Assembly (NCBI RefSeq): GCF_001612965.1
Contig: NZ_BDBL01000026.1
Span: forward strand, 62,001-126,000
Length of the DNA stretch: 64,000 nucleotides
Source of the DNA: Nocardia kruczakiae NBRC 101016
GTDB taxonomy: Bacteria > Actinomycetota > Actinomycetes > Mycobacteriales > Mycobacteriaceae
Direction of reading: 5' to 3'
Shown: positions 39,234 through 48,084 of the stretch, piece after piece
How the letters are laid out: each line of letters begins with the position of its first letter
Position numbering within the stretch: position 1 is the first letter of the stretch
Notes under the pieces: model-generated
Told to the model about the DNA's origin: nothing
Databases searched by the model: none
Seen by the model: the letters and a program-made list of their open reading frames with translations, nothing else
Translations under genes and position numbers: made by a program

Positions 39234-40973
39234 TCAGGCGGCGGTGAGAAAGCGCCCGGTGCGCTGCGAACCCAGCACCGGCGCGGCCACTCCGTTGCCG
39301 AAAACGTAACGGCCACCGACGAATACGGCATTCACCGTGTCGTCGTTGCGATTCACCATGCGCGACAGATTGCCGAAGTACGGCATCGTCTGTTCGGTGT
39401 AGCGCTCGAGTCCCGCATCCAGCCGGGCCGGGTCGATCACCACCGCGTCGGCGCGGTCGCCGACGCGCAGATGTCCCGCGTCGAGCCCGTACCAGTCGGC
39501 CAATTCCCCGGTCAGCCGGTGCACCGCGTGTTCCACCGACATGAACGGGCGCCCCGCCAGTTCGGCATCGCGCACCCGGCGCAGCAGCCGCAGCCCGAAG
39601 TTGTAGAAGGCCATATTGCGCAGGTGCGCACCGGCGTCGGAGAAACCCAGCTGCATGCCGGGATCGGCGGCGAAGCGATCCAGCACACGCGGCCGGTGGT
39701 TGGAGATCGTGGTGCGCCAGCGCACCTTGGGCCCGTACTCCACCACCAGATCGAGGAAGGCGTCCACCGGATGCACTCCCCCGCGTTCCACCCCGACCTG
39801 ACCGAAGGTCTTGCCGACGACCGAACTGTCCGGACATTCCACGATCTCGGCGTCGAAGAAGTCGCGATGCCACACCCGAGGGCCGAACTTGCGGTCGTAA
39901 TCCTTGCGGAACTGACGGCGATAGCTTTCGCTCTGCAACATCCGGTGGCGCTCGTCCAGCTGATTCGACAGATGCAATGCCGCTGCGCCGGAACCGAATT
40001 CCTCGAACACCACCAGATCGATACCGTCGGCGTACACCTCGAACGGCACCGGCAGATGCTGGAAGCGGAAATCTCCGCCGAAGGCGTTGATCGCCCGCGC
40101 CAGGGCCGGAAACACGTGCGCCACCAGGGGAATCGCCTTGATATCGGCCGCCGAGAGCAGACTCACCTTGAGATGCGGCTGCCCGATGCCCAGACTCGAC
40201 AGCGCCATCGCCACCAGGCTGTGCGGTCGCGCCACATCCGGCCCGCCCTGCAGAGCGCGCCGCCGAGCCCGCAGAATCGCGTTGAGCTGGTGTCGTTCGC
40301 GCATGGTGGCGTAAGTGGAGGGCAGGGTGCGGGAGCGGCAGGTCTCGCCGTCGAGTTTGTCGAACATCAGCTGTTGCGAGGACATACCGACGAAACCGGC
40401 GTCGAGGGCCTCGTCCAGATGCCGGCGCATGGCGGTCAGCTCGCCGGCGGTCGGCTTCACCTCGGTGCGGGTGGCGCGGTCCAGACCCATCTCCGCGGCA
40501 CGAATATCCGAATGTCCCAGGAACGCCGCCACATTCGGCCCCAGCGGCGAGGCATCCAGGGCGGCGGCGTACTCGTGGGCGTTGCGCCAGGTCTTCACAT
40601 CGCCTACGGCGTCGATCACATGTCCGCGCGGGATGGCCTCCACCCGGCCGAACAGGTCGCCCGCGGTTTCGGCGCCGACGTGCACGGTCGACAGCGAACA
40701 GGAGCCGAGCAGCACGGTCGTGACACCGTGGCGCACCGATTCCGACAGCGACGGATCCAGCAGGACCTCCACGTCGTAATGGGTGTGGATGTCGAGCATC
40801 CCGGGGATCACCCATTTGCCGGTGGCGTCGACGACGGTCTCGCAGCCGGATTCGTCCAGGGGTTCGGCCGAGACGGCGGCCACCCGCCCGTCGCGGATGC
40901 CGACGTCGCGCACCGCCGACGGCGCGCCCGTGCCGTCGAACCAGATACCGCCCTTGATGATGCTGTCGTACAT
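39234..40973 (-). CDS. amidohydrolase, N-acyl-D-amino-acid deacylase family
   Basis: 579-residue metal-dependent amidohydrolase. The N-terminal metal site is LDIHTHYD (HxH), later His and Asp residues lie in FLGHSD and FSDAGAHLRN, and the composite beta-sandwich is built from both ends (IIKGGIWFDGTG; DTVNAVFVGGRYVFGNG). The closest characterised relatives are D-aminoacylases and related deacylases. The exact substrate is not determinable. GAGGGAC precedes ATG 40973. It is the last gene of a three-gene operon with an acyl-CoA ligase and a zinc alcohol dehydrogenase, which hints at breakdown of an acylated or amide-linked compound. Confidence 0.88.
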   Translation of the reverse strand: MYDSIIKGGIWFDGTGAPSAVRDVGIRDGRVAAVSAEPLDESGCETVVDATGKWVIPGMLDIHTHYDVEVLLDPSLSESVRHGVTTVLLGSCSLSTVHVGAETAGDLFGRVEAIPRGHVIDAVGDVKTWRNAHEYAAALDASPLGPNVAAFLGHSDIRAAEMGLDRATRTEVKPTAGELTAMRRHLDEALDAGFVGMSSQQLMFDKLDGETCRSRTLPSTYATMRERHQLNAILRARRRALQGGPDVARPHSLVAMALSSLGIGQPHLKVSLLSAADIKAIPLVAHVFPALARAINAFGGDFRFQHLPVPFEVYADGIDLVVFEEFGSGAAALHLSNQLDERHRMLQSESYRRQFRKDYDRKFGPRVWHRDFFDAEIVECPDSSVVGKTFGQVGVERGGVHPVDAFLDLVVEYGPKVRWRTTISNHRPRVLDRFAADPGMQLGFSDAGAHLRNMAFYNFGLRLLRRVRDAELAGRPFMSVEHAVHRLTGELADWYGLDAGHLRVGDRADAVVIDPARLDAGLERYTEQTMPYFGNLSRMVNRNDDTVNAVFVGGRYVFGNGVAAPVLGSQRTGRFLTAA

Positions 40974-41012
40974 GACAGTCCCTCTTTCACCCACCCGCCC
41001 CGGCGGGGCGCG

Positions 41013-42665
41013 TCAGATCTCTATCTCGCGCCGCACGACCTTGCCGGTCGCGTTGCGTGGCAACGGTTGTGCCGTGATCACCCAGCGGGCCGGCACCTTG
41101 AAGTAGGCGAGCCGCTCGGCGGTGAAGGCCCGCAGCTCGTCCTCGGTCACGATGGCCGGATCGGCGACGACCACGACGGCCGCCACCTCCTGCCCCAGAT
41201 CCGCGTGCGGCACACCGAGTACCGCCGATTCCAGTACCGCGGGATGCTCGTCGAGCACGTTCTCGATTTCGGTCGGGTACACGTTCTCCCCGCCGCGCAG
41301 GATGAGATCCGACCGCCGTCCCGACAGACGCAGCCGGCCCTCCTCGATCACGCCGAAATCGCCGGTGTGCAGCCATCTTTCGGCATCGATGGCGGTCGCG
41401 GTGGCGGCCGGGTCGTTCCAGTAACCGAGCATCACGTACGGGCTGCGTACACAGATCTCACCCTCCTGGCCGTCTGGCAGCGCCCTGTTGTCCGGATCGC
41501 GGATCTCGATGCTCACGCCGATGATCGGCATCCCGACGGTGTCGGGGTGGGCGGCCAGCACCGGCGGCGTGGCAACCGTTGCCGCGGTGCCGCTTTCGGT
41601 GAGGCCGTAGCTCGTGGTGAGCGCGACCTCGGCCATCGGCAGTTCCCGGCGCAGCCGTTGATGGAAGGCCGGGGAGGACGGGGCGGCGTTGAGCGAGAAC
41701 GCCACCAGACTCGACAGGTCGTAACGGGACAGGTCGTGTTCGAGCATGCGGCTGACCATCGTCGGCACCGCGCCCCAGTTGGTCACCCGCTCCCGCTCCA
41801 TCAGCGACAGCACCCGCTCCGGGTCGAAGCTGCCGGTGTTGATCACCACGGTCGCGCCCGTGGCCAGTCGCGGAATGATCAGATTGTGCAGGCTCGCGAT
41901 ATGAAACAGCGGTGAGGTCAACAGGAATCGGCGATCGCTGGGCCCCGATCCGAGCTGTTGTCCGCGAAAGGCGGCCGCCATGGCATCGGTGAATCGATGA
42001 TAGTCGCAGACCGCCAGCAGGTTTCGCTGGGTGTGTACCACGCCCTTGGGCCGCCCGCTTGTCCCGCTGGTGTAGAGAATGACCGCCGGGTCGTCCTCCG
42101 CGATCGACACCTCCGGCGCCGGACCGGGATGGCCGGCGATCAGCCGCGGCAGATCGGATTCCATGGTCAGCACCGGAATGTCGGTGCCCACCTCGGCCAG
42201 CAGGGCGGCGCGCTTGGCGTCGGCGACGACCACCGTCGGGCGGGTGTGCTGCAGACCGTAGGCGATCTCGCGCGGCGCCCACCACGCGTTGTAGCCGACC
42301 GGAATCGCGCCGAGCACCTGCGCCGCCCAGAACGTCGTCACCCATTCCGGCGTGTTCGCGGCGAGGATGCCCACTCGGTCGCCCTTGCCGACACCGTAAC
42401 GATCGGCGAGTGCGCGCGCGAGAGCCGTTGCCGCGGCGCCGTGTTCGGCGAACGTGATCCGGCGGTCCGGGGTCACCAGATAGTCGTGGTCACCCCAGGC
42501 CGTACCCGCGTGGAACAGTTCGGCCATACTGCGCCGCCGATCGCGCATCACCGGAATCGGCGCGCCCAGTACCTCTTCGACCACCATCTCGAACGGCCCG
42601 CCGGGGCCGGTGAGGTCGGCGGTGATCCGGGCGGCGATGGCCTGCGGGTCGGCAGCTCGCGTCAT
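41013..42665 (-). CDS. acyl-CoA synthetase / AMP-dependent ligase
   Basis: 550-residue adenylate-forming enzyme. The P-loop-like motif is YTSGTSGRPKG, the acceptor-binding A5 region is TTSYGLTESG, the hinge is LSGRRSDLILRGGENVYP, and the catalytic Lys lies in LPRNATGKVVRR at the C-terminus. It activates a carboxylic acid to acyl-AMP and then usually to acyl-CoA. The sequence resembles medium- or long-chain FadD-type and actinobacterial steroid/aromatic ligases. The start at ATG 42665 has GTGAAGG upstream and follows the adh stop by 16 nt. Confidence 0.9.
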   Translation of the reverse strand: MTRAADPQAIAARITADLTGPGGPFEMVVEEVLGAPIPVMRDRRRSMAELFHAGTAWGDHDYLVTPDRRITFAEHGAAATALARALADRYGVGKGDRVGILAANTPEWVTTFWAAQVLGAIPVGYNAWWAPREIAYGLQHTRPTVVVADAKRAALLAEVGTDIPVLTMESDLPRLIAGHPGPAPEVSIAEDDPAVILYTSGTSGRPKGVVHTQRNLLAVCDYHRFTDAMAAAFRGQQLGSGPSDRRFLLTSPLFHIASLHNLIIPRLATGATVVINTGSFDPERVLSLMERERVTNWGAVPTMVSRMLEHDLSRYDLSSLVAFSLNAAPSSPAFHQRLRRELPMAEVALTTSYGLTESGTAATVATPPVLAAHPDTVGMPIIGVSIEIRDPDNRALPDGQEGEICVRSPYVMLGYWNDPAATATAIDAERWLHTGDFGVIEEGRLRLSGRRSDLILRGGENVYPTEIENVLDEHPAVLESAVLGVPHADLGQEVAAVVVVADPAIVTEDELRAFTAERLAYFKVPARWVITAQPLPRNATGKVVRREIEI

Positions 42666-42681
42666 AACCTTCACTTTCTGC

Positions 42682-43722
42682 TTACGGGATGAGCACGGCA
42701 CGACCGCGGATCTGGCCCCGGTCTAGTCGTTCGAATGCGGCCGGGCCCTCGGCGAGGTCGAATCGTTCGACCGATACGCCGATGGCACCGCGCTGCGCGA
42801 GCGCGACCGAGGCGTACAGGTCACTTCTCGTGCCGCCGTAGGACTTTCGGATGGTGGCACCCCACGGCAGGCCGGGTCCACCGGCGGGTCCGGCGTCGAT
42901 GCCCGGAATACCGCCGTCGAGTCCCACCATGCGGTAGGCGCCGTTCGGCGCGACCGATTCGACGGCCAGTTTCGCGGTGGCGTCGTTGCCGACGAAGTCG
43001 AAAACCGCCTCGGCGCCCCGGCCGTCGGTGAGGTCCAGAATGCGGGCGGCGGTCTTCTCGTCGGCCGGCAGGGTGAGGTCGGCGCCGCAGGACGTGGCGA
43101 GCTCCAGCTTTTCCGCGGAGATGTCGACCGCGATGATGCGGCAGGCCGTCGTGGCCTTCAGGATCTGCACCGCGACATGTCCGAGCCCGCCGATGCCGAT
43201 CGCGACGGCGGTGGCGCCGGGTCGCAATTGATCGGCGGCCCCGCGGATGGCGTGATACGGCGTCAGCGCCGCATCGGCCAGCGGCGCCGCCGTCGCGAAC
43301 TCCAGCTCGCCGATGGGCACGAACGAATTCGCCGGAATGCGAACGTATTCCGCCATCCCCCCGTCCGGCCCCAGTCCCGGGCAGGGCGGCATCGCGGTGC
43401 GACCCGCCGCGAGGCAGACGTTCTCGTTACCGCTCACGCATTCCCGGCATACGCCGCAGGACCAGCACAGGTAAACAAGCCCCCGCTCCCCCGCGCGACG
43501 ACCGTCGACCTCGGTGCCGACCGCCTCGATGGTGCCGGCGATCTCATGCCCCATCGTCAGCGGATCCTCGCGCAGCGGGAACGGCAAGCCGAGCACGAAG
43601 GAATCCGAATGGCAGATTCCGGCCGCCCCGACCTTCAACAGCAGATCGGTGGGCCCGATCTCGGGGATCGGGACCTCGCGCAGCTCCAGCGTGCCGGGCC
43701 CGGTCAATTGCAATGCGCGCAT
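42682..43722 (-). CDS. zinc-dependent alcohol dehydrogenase (MDR family)
   Basis: 346-residue medium-chain dehydrogenase. The catalytic zinc ligands lie in GICHSD and GHEIAG, and the structural zinc Cys cluster is CWSCGVCRECVSGNENVC. The NAD-binding Rossmann motif is GIGGLGHVAVQ, with an acidic residue at the end of the second strand (IIAVDIS) favouring NAD. It is the first gene of the operon. GAGGAAA precedes ATG 43722. A perfect 12-bp-arm palindrome 62 bp upstream separates it from the divergent TetR gene and marks it as that repressor's likely target. Confidence 0.93.
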   Translation of the reverse strand: MRALQLTGPGTLELREVPIPEIGPTDLLLKVGAAGICHSDSFVLGLPFPLREDPLTMGHEIAGTIEAVGTEVDGRRAGERGLVYLCWSCGVCRECVSGNENVCLAAGRTAMPPCPGLGPDGGMAEYVRIPANSFVPIGELEFATAAPLADAALTPYHAIRGAADQLRPGATAVAIGIGGLGHVAVQILKATTACRIIAVDISAEKLELATSCGADLTLPADEKTAARILDLTDGRGAEAVFDFVGNDATAKLAVESVAPNGAYRMVGLDGGIPGIDAGPAGGPGLPWGATIRKSYGGTRSDLYASVALAQRGAIGVSVERFDLAEGPAAFERLDRGQIRGRAVLIP

Positions 43723-43783
43723 GTTCTGTTTCCTCACCGCGGCGTTCGGCGCAGCGCCGGACGTGACGTGGCACACACGGTAG

Positions 43784-43812
43784 CACTCACTGGACACAGC
43801 GTCCAGTGAGTG
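43784..43812. promoter_or_regulatory. TetR operator
   Basis: Perfect inverted repeat CACTCACTGGAC-ACAGC-GTCCAGTGAGTG (12-bp arms, 5-bp spacer) in the adh/tetR divergent spacer. Downstream on the plus strand a TATCAT -10 box at 43823-43828 would start tetR mRNA at its ATG (43836), so the operator covers that promoter's upstream part and probably the adh promoter as well. Confidence 0.85.
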
Positions 43813-43835
43813 TGCGGGCGTCTATCATCGACGTC

Positions 43836-44456
43836 ATGCCTTCGGAATCGACCGCCCGGCGCGGGTCGCTGCGCGATGAGCAGAAGCGGGCGACGCGGAT
43901 GCGCATCGTGGAGGAGGCGCGGCAGCTGTTCGTGCGTGAGGGCTATCTGGGAGTGCGTGTCGACGACATCGCGGCCGCGGTCGGCTGCAGCCGGGCCACC
44001 TTCTACTTGCACTTCACCGGTAAGACCGAGGTGCTGCGGGCGATCGCCGAACAGGGCACACTCGCCAGCGTCCAATTCTTCTACCGGGATCTGGACCGGG
44101 TCCTGGCCACCGGTTCCCGCGCGGAGTTCACCACGTGGATGCGCCGGGCCATCGAGTGGTTCTTCGACAACAAGGATCTGCTTCCCGCCTGGGACGAGGC
44201 GACCGCCCTGGAACCGGAGTTCCGCGACCTCGCGCGGGAGGGCATCATGCAGCTCGCCGACGGGATGCCGGACTATCTGGCGCGCTGGCCCGAGAGCCGC
44301 CGCGACGAAGCGCGCCTGCGCATCGAACTACTCGTGGCGCAGCTGGAACGCTTCTTCACCCGATGGGCGATGCAGGGCACCATCGAGGTCACCGCGGCCG
44401 CGGCGGCCGAAGTCCTCACCGATATCTGGTTCCCGGCTCTGCAGGCACCCGAATAA
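43836..44456 (+). CDS. TetR-family repressor
   Basis: 206-residue TetR protein. The N-terminal helix-turn-helix is in RIVEEARQLFVREGYLGVRVDDIAAAVGCSRATFYLHFTGK, a textbook TetR pattern. The rest is the helical ligand/dimer domain. It begins MPSESTARRG at ATG 43836, likely leaderless. Divergent orientation and the perfect operator suggest it represses the adh/ligase/amidohydrolase operon and itself, with release by an acyl-CoA, alcohol or related metabolite. Confidence 0.9.
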   Translation: MPSESTARRGSLRDEQKRATRMRIVEEARQLFVREGYLGVRVDDIAAAVGCSRATFYLHFTGKTEVLRAIAEQGTLASVQFFYRDLDRVLATGSRAEFTTWMRRAIEWFFDNKDLLPAWDEATALEPEFRDLAREGIMQLADGMPDYLARWPESRRDEARLRIELLVAQLERFFTRWAMQGTIEVTAAAAAEVLTDIWFPALQAPE

Positions 44457-44479
44457 CACTGTCGGACAATGTCTTCCGG

Positions 44480-44815
44480 CTATTTCGGCGGGAGTGTACG
44501 GGCGTATTCGAGCCCGCGATCCAGCCAGGTGTGCAGTACCTCGTCGTCGTCGAGATATTCCGGCGCCACCCGCAACCAGTTCCGCATCTCGCGGCCGCCC
44601 ATCACCATCGGCGCGACCGCGGAACCGTCGATGAGCTCCTCGGCCTGTGCCGGATCGACCCGGACCAGCAGTCCGCCCCGGCCGCTGGCCGCCACCGCCA
44701 TATTGCCGCCGACCAGGAAGGCCAGCCCGCCGAACATGCGCTTCTCGACCGTCTCGGTCACCGCCGGCCCGAGCAGGTCCCGGATCCGGTCCGCCAACTC
44801 TTCGTCATAGGCCAT
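44480..44815 (-). CDS. TfoX N-terminal-domain protein
   Basis: 111-residue protein consisting only of the TfoX/Sxy N-terminal domain: MAYDEELADRIRDLLG, VEKRMFGGLAFLVGGNMAVA and LLVRVDPAQAEELI. In gamma-proteobacteria full-length TfoX controls competence. Short stand-alone versions are common in actinobacteria and have no known role. The gene converges with tetR (23 nt between stops). Confidence 0.88.
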   Translation of the reverse strand: MAYDEELADRIRDLLGPAVTETVEKRMFGGLAFLVGGNMAVAASGRGGLLVRVDPAQAEELIDGSAVAPMVMGGREMRNWLRVAPEYLDDDEVLHTWLDRGLEYARTLPPK

Positions 44816-44952
44816 ACGGCATTCTCACACCGGGTACCGACAGGTTCGGCCCGATTCCGCAGTGGCCGGTTCGAAGAATTCACCGAGAATTCGCGCCCTT
44901 GGGAACCCGCAGCGGTTGCTCCGGTGCGGCGGTTGGACCAGCATCCAACCTC

Positions 44953-46653
44953 ATGCGGAATCGCTTGAATCCTGCCGGTGACATCCCCGATACCGGAATC
45001 CCCGAGCAGCTGGCCGCCACCATGACGATGGCCGAACAGCACGAATGGCACCGGGGATATCTGCGGCGGCATGCGGTGTCGCGGCGGAACTTCCTGCGCG
45101 GTTCGGCCGCGGCCGCCGCGGTGGCCGCCGTCGGCACCTCACCGTTCGCGGGGCGGGCCTATGCCGATCAGGCGCAGCTCGCGGTCGGCGGCCGCCACGT
45201 CGGTTACGGCCCGGACGCCGCCAGCCAGCTGCGCTTCGCCGCGCAGCTCTCGCGTAATCCCAACGGCGCCAAGATCTTTCTCGACCACGGGCCGACGCCG
45301 GCGCTCGGCGCGAGTGTCGAGGCGGAGGTGCGCGATCTGGTGACCCAGATCCCCACGAGCGACAGCGGCGTACTCGCGGCCGAACAGTTCTATGTGCACG
45401 CGCCGGTCGACGGCCTGCCCGGACGGCTGCCGCATTTCTACCGCTGGCGCACCTCCGACGGATTCGTCGGCGACATCCGCGCCGCGTCGACCGCGATGCC
45501 GAGCGTGCGCAACGCGGTGCTGCCCTTCCGGTTCACCATGATGGGCGATCAGGGCACCGACGACACCCCTGCCCAGCCGGCGGGCGTCGCTCCCGGCGAC
45601 TACGACGACAAGTACTACAAACCCGACAACGACCCGGCCGTCCCGCACGCGGACAACGTGATGCGCCAGATCGTGGCCTGCAAGCCGGATTTCCATGTGC
45701 TGGCGGGCGATATCGCCTACGCGGATCCGTCGGGCGCGGGGAAGAAGCCGCGCTACGTCACCGCCGGCGACAAACTGCCGGACGGATTCGACAAGTTCAA
45801 TCCGTACGTGTGGGACGTGTATTTCGGCGCCATCGAAGCCAGTGCATCGACCACGCCGTGGATGTTCGCCACCGGCAACCACGACATGGAGGCCGCCTAC
45901 GACACCCACGGGTACGGCGGACACCTCGCGCGCCTGGACCTGCCGGCCAACGGGCCCGCGGGCTGCCCGTCGGCGTACTCGTTCACCTACGGCAATGTGG
46001 CGGTGCTGTCGCTGGACGCCAACGACGTCTCCTACGAGATCAAGGCCAACACCGGCTACTCGGGCGGCGCCCAGACCAGTTGGGTGGAGCGGACTCTGGC
46101 GGACTATCGCGCGAATCCGGATATCGACTTCATCGTCTGCTTCTTCCATCACTGCGCGTATTCGACCACCGATTCCCACGCCAGCGACGGCGGCCTGCGC
46201 GACGCCTGGTGCGCACTGTTCGACCGCTATCAGGTCGATCTGGTGCTGCAGGGGCACAACCACATCTTCGAGCGCACCGACCCGATCCGCGGCGGCCGCC
46301 CGACCAAGGCTGCGGGCGACAATTCGATCGTCTACCCGGACGCGGACGGCACCGTCTACTACACCGTGGGCGGCGGCGGCCGTCCCCGCTACGGCTTCCA
46401 GCCCGGCTCCCCGGAGACCTACCGCGGTCACGAGGTGCCCGACACCGCGGTGCCCAACAGCTACGTGTGGACACCGGGGGGCACCAAACAGGACGAGGCC
46501 GCGACCTGGTCGCGGGTGCGGTTCCGCAACTACTCGTTCATCCGGGTCGATGTGCGACCCGGATTCTTCGCCAGCGAGATGGATGTGGTGGCCGTCGACG
46601 AATACGGCCGCGAATTCGACAAGGTGACCTATCGCCGGCAGGTGGGCCGCTGA
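44953..46653 (+). CDS. Tat-exported purple-acid-phosphatase-like metallophosphoesterase
   Basis: 566-residue secreted phosphoesterase. A twin-arginine signal sits unusually deep: SRRNFLRG at 43-50, followed by an Ala-rich hydrophobic stretch and the likely cleavage site after AYA. An N-terminal beta domain precedes the catalytic core with metal motifs MMGDQG, LAGDIAYAD, ATGNHDME, FFHHCAYS and LQGHNHIFERT, the order in purple acid phosphatases. It should release phosphate from esters outside the cell or in the envelope. The start is ATG 44953. The roughly 40-residue leader before the RR pair is longer than most Tat signals, so an internal ATG (MTMAEQHEW) is an alternative. Confidence 0.9.
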   Translation: MRNRLNPAGDIPDTGIPEQLAATMTMAEQHEWHRGYLRRHAVSRRNFLRGSAAAAAVAAVGTSPFAGRAYADQAQLAVGGRHVGYGPDAASQLRFAAQLSRNPNGAKIFLDHGPTPALGASVEAEVRDLVTQIPTSDSGVLAAEQFYVHAPVDGLPGRLPHFYRWRTSDGFVGDIRAASTAMPSVRNAVLPFRFTMMGDQGTDDTPAQPAGVAPGDYDDKYYKPDNDPAVPHADNVMRQIVACKPDFHVLAGDIAYADPSGAGKKPRYVTAGDKLPDGFDKFNPYVWDVYFGAIEASASTTPWMFATGNHDMEAAYDTHGYGGHLARLDLPANGPAGCPSAYSFTYGNVAVLSLDANDVSYEIKANTGYSGGAQTSWVERTLADYRANPDIDFIVCFFHHCAYSTTDSHASDGGLRDAWCALFDRYQVDLVLQGHNHIFERTDPIRGGRPTKAAGDNSIVYPDADGTVYYTVGGGGRPRYGFQPGSPETYRGHEVPDTAVPNSYVWTPGGTKQDEAATWSRVRFRNYSFIRVDVRPGFFASEMDVVAVDEYGREFDKVTYRRQVGR

Positions 46654-46751
46654 CCCGCGGCACGGGCCGGGTCAACCCGTCGGCCCACTGAGTCGTCCCG
46701 CAGAGCCGCTGAGCGGGCCGCCGGCCCACCACACCGCGACCGGCGGCCACC

Positions 46752-47648
46752 ATGGCGGTCATGCGTTTCCATTTCGCCGAGGCGGGCGGAGACCCCGTGC
46801 ACTGGGTGGACCTCGCGCGGGCCGCGGAATCGGCCGGTTTCACCGGCATCTGCCTGGCGGACAGCCTGGCCTATCCGCGCGACGGTGACCCGCGTTATCC
46901 CTATACCGCCGATGGGCGGCGAGAGTTCCTGCGCGGCAAGCCCTTTGCCGAACCGATGATCGCCGCCACCGCGATCACCACGGCCACGACCACGCTGCGG
47001 GTCACACCGTTCGTGCTGAAATTGCCGGTGCGCCCACCCGTCCTGGTGGCCAAACAGGCCGCGACGCTGGCGGTGCTGAGCGGCAACCGGCTCTCGCTGG
47101 GCGTCGGAATCAGCCCGTGGCCCCAGGATTTCGCCATGATGGGCGTGCCGTTCGAGCGGCGCGGCGCACGCCTGGACGAGGGCATCGATATCGTGCGCGG
47201 CCTGTGCGGCGGCGGTGAATTCACCTATCGCGGAAAGATATACGACCTGCCCGCCGTGGAGATCACTCCGGTCCCCACCACACCGATTCCGATCCTCGTC
47301 GGCGGCCACAGCGAGGCCGCGCTGCGGCGTGCGGTCCGGCGCGGAGACGGGTGGATGCATGCGGGCGGCGACCTCGCCGAACTGTCCGCACTCCTGGGTC
47401 GCCTGGCCGAATTGCGTTCGGAATACGAGACATCCGCGCCGGCGCGAACCTCCGAATTCCAGATCCACGTCGTGGCGCGCGACCCCTTCGACACCGACGG
47501 CATGCAACAGCTGGCCGCCTCGGGTGTCACCGATGTGATCGTCGGATTCCGCAGCGTCTACGACGCCACACCGGATACCCGCAGCCTCGACGAGAAGGTC
47601 GATGCGATCACCCACTACGGCGAGACCGTCATCGCCGCGCACCGATAG
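46752..47648 (+). CDS. LLM-class (F420-type) oxidoreductase
   Basis: 298-residue luciferase-like TIM barrel, starting MAVMRFHFAEAGGDPVHWVDL. Key segments are GFTGICLADSLAYPRDG, PFVLKLPVRPPVLVAKQAATLAVLSGNR, LGVGISPWPQDFAMMGVPFERRGARLDEGI and PIPILVGGHSEAALRRAVRRGDGW. The second of these matches the flavin/F420-binding pattern of the family. It forms a two-gene operon with the NTF2-like gene (7-nt gap). Pairs of this kind are common in steroid or aromatic degradation, but nothing here fixes the substrate. Confidence 0.87.
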   Translation: MAVMRFHFAEAGGDPVHWVDLARAAESAGFTGICLADSLAYPRDGDPRYPYTADGRREFLRGKPFAEPMIAATAITTATTTLRVTPFVLKLPVRPPVLVAKQAATLAVLSGNRLSLGVGISPWPQDFAMMGVPFERRGARLDEGIDIVRGLCGGGEFTYRGKIYDLPAVEITPVPTTPIPILVGGHSEAALRRAVRRGDGWMHAGGDLAELSALLGRLAELRSEYETSAPARTSEFQIHVVARDPFDTDGMQQLAASGVTDVIVGFRSVYDATPDTRSLDEKVDAITHYGETVIAAHR

Positions 47649-47655
47649 GAGAATC

Positions 47656-48072
47656 ATGGCCGACCATCCGGCTCGCGCGGCGGGACGGGCATCCCAGCAC
47701 GCCGTCCGCACCAAGGACCGCACCACCTGGCTGGATCTGTTCGCCCCGGACGCGGTGGTGGAGGATCCGATCGGCCGATCGCCGTACGACCCCGCCGGGA
47801 ACGGCCACCGCGGCCGGGACGCGATCGCCGCGTTCTGGGACACCGCCATCGCCGAGAGCGATATCGCGTTCCGGATGCGCGACTCCTACGCCTGCGGCGC
47901 CGAGGTCGCCTTCGTCGGCACCATCACCAGTGTCCGCCGGGAGCTCACCGTCGAGGTCGACGGGGTGTTCACCTATCGGGTAAACGCCGACGGCCGCATC
48001 GCCGCCCTGCGCGCGTATTGGGAACTCGACCGGGCTCGCCGCACCACGTCCGAGCCGGGTACGGCCGGCTGA
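47656..48072 (+). CDS. NTF2/SnoaL-like protein (ketosteroid-isomerase fold)
   Basis: 138-residue cone-shaped alpha+beta barrel protein. Recognised segments are TTWLDLFAPDAVVEDPIGRSPYDPAGNGHRGRDAIAAFWDT and a C-terminal YWELDRAR strand. The DPIGRSPYDP element resembles steroid delta-isomerase-like proteins of actinobacteria, in which an Asp or Tyr acts as acid/base. AGGAG lies 5 nt before the ATG. It is cotranscribed with the LLM oxidoreductase and converges with the esterase gene. Confidence 0.85.
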   Translation: MADHPARAAGRASQHAVRTKDRTTWLDLFAPDAVVEDPIGRSPYDPAGNGHRGRDAIAAFWDTAIAESDIAFRMRDSYACGAEVAFVGTITSVRRELTVEVDGVFTYRVNADGRIAALRAYWELDRARRTTSEPGTAG

Positions 48073-48084
48073 CGGAAATCCGGC

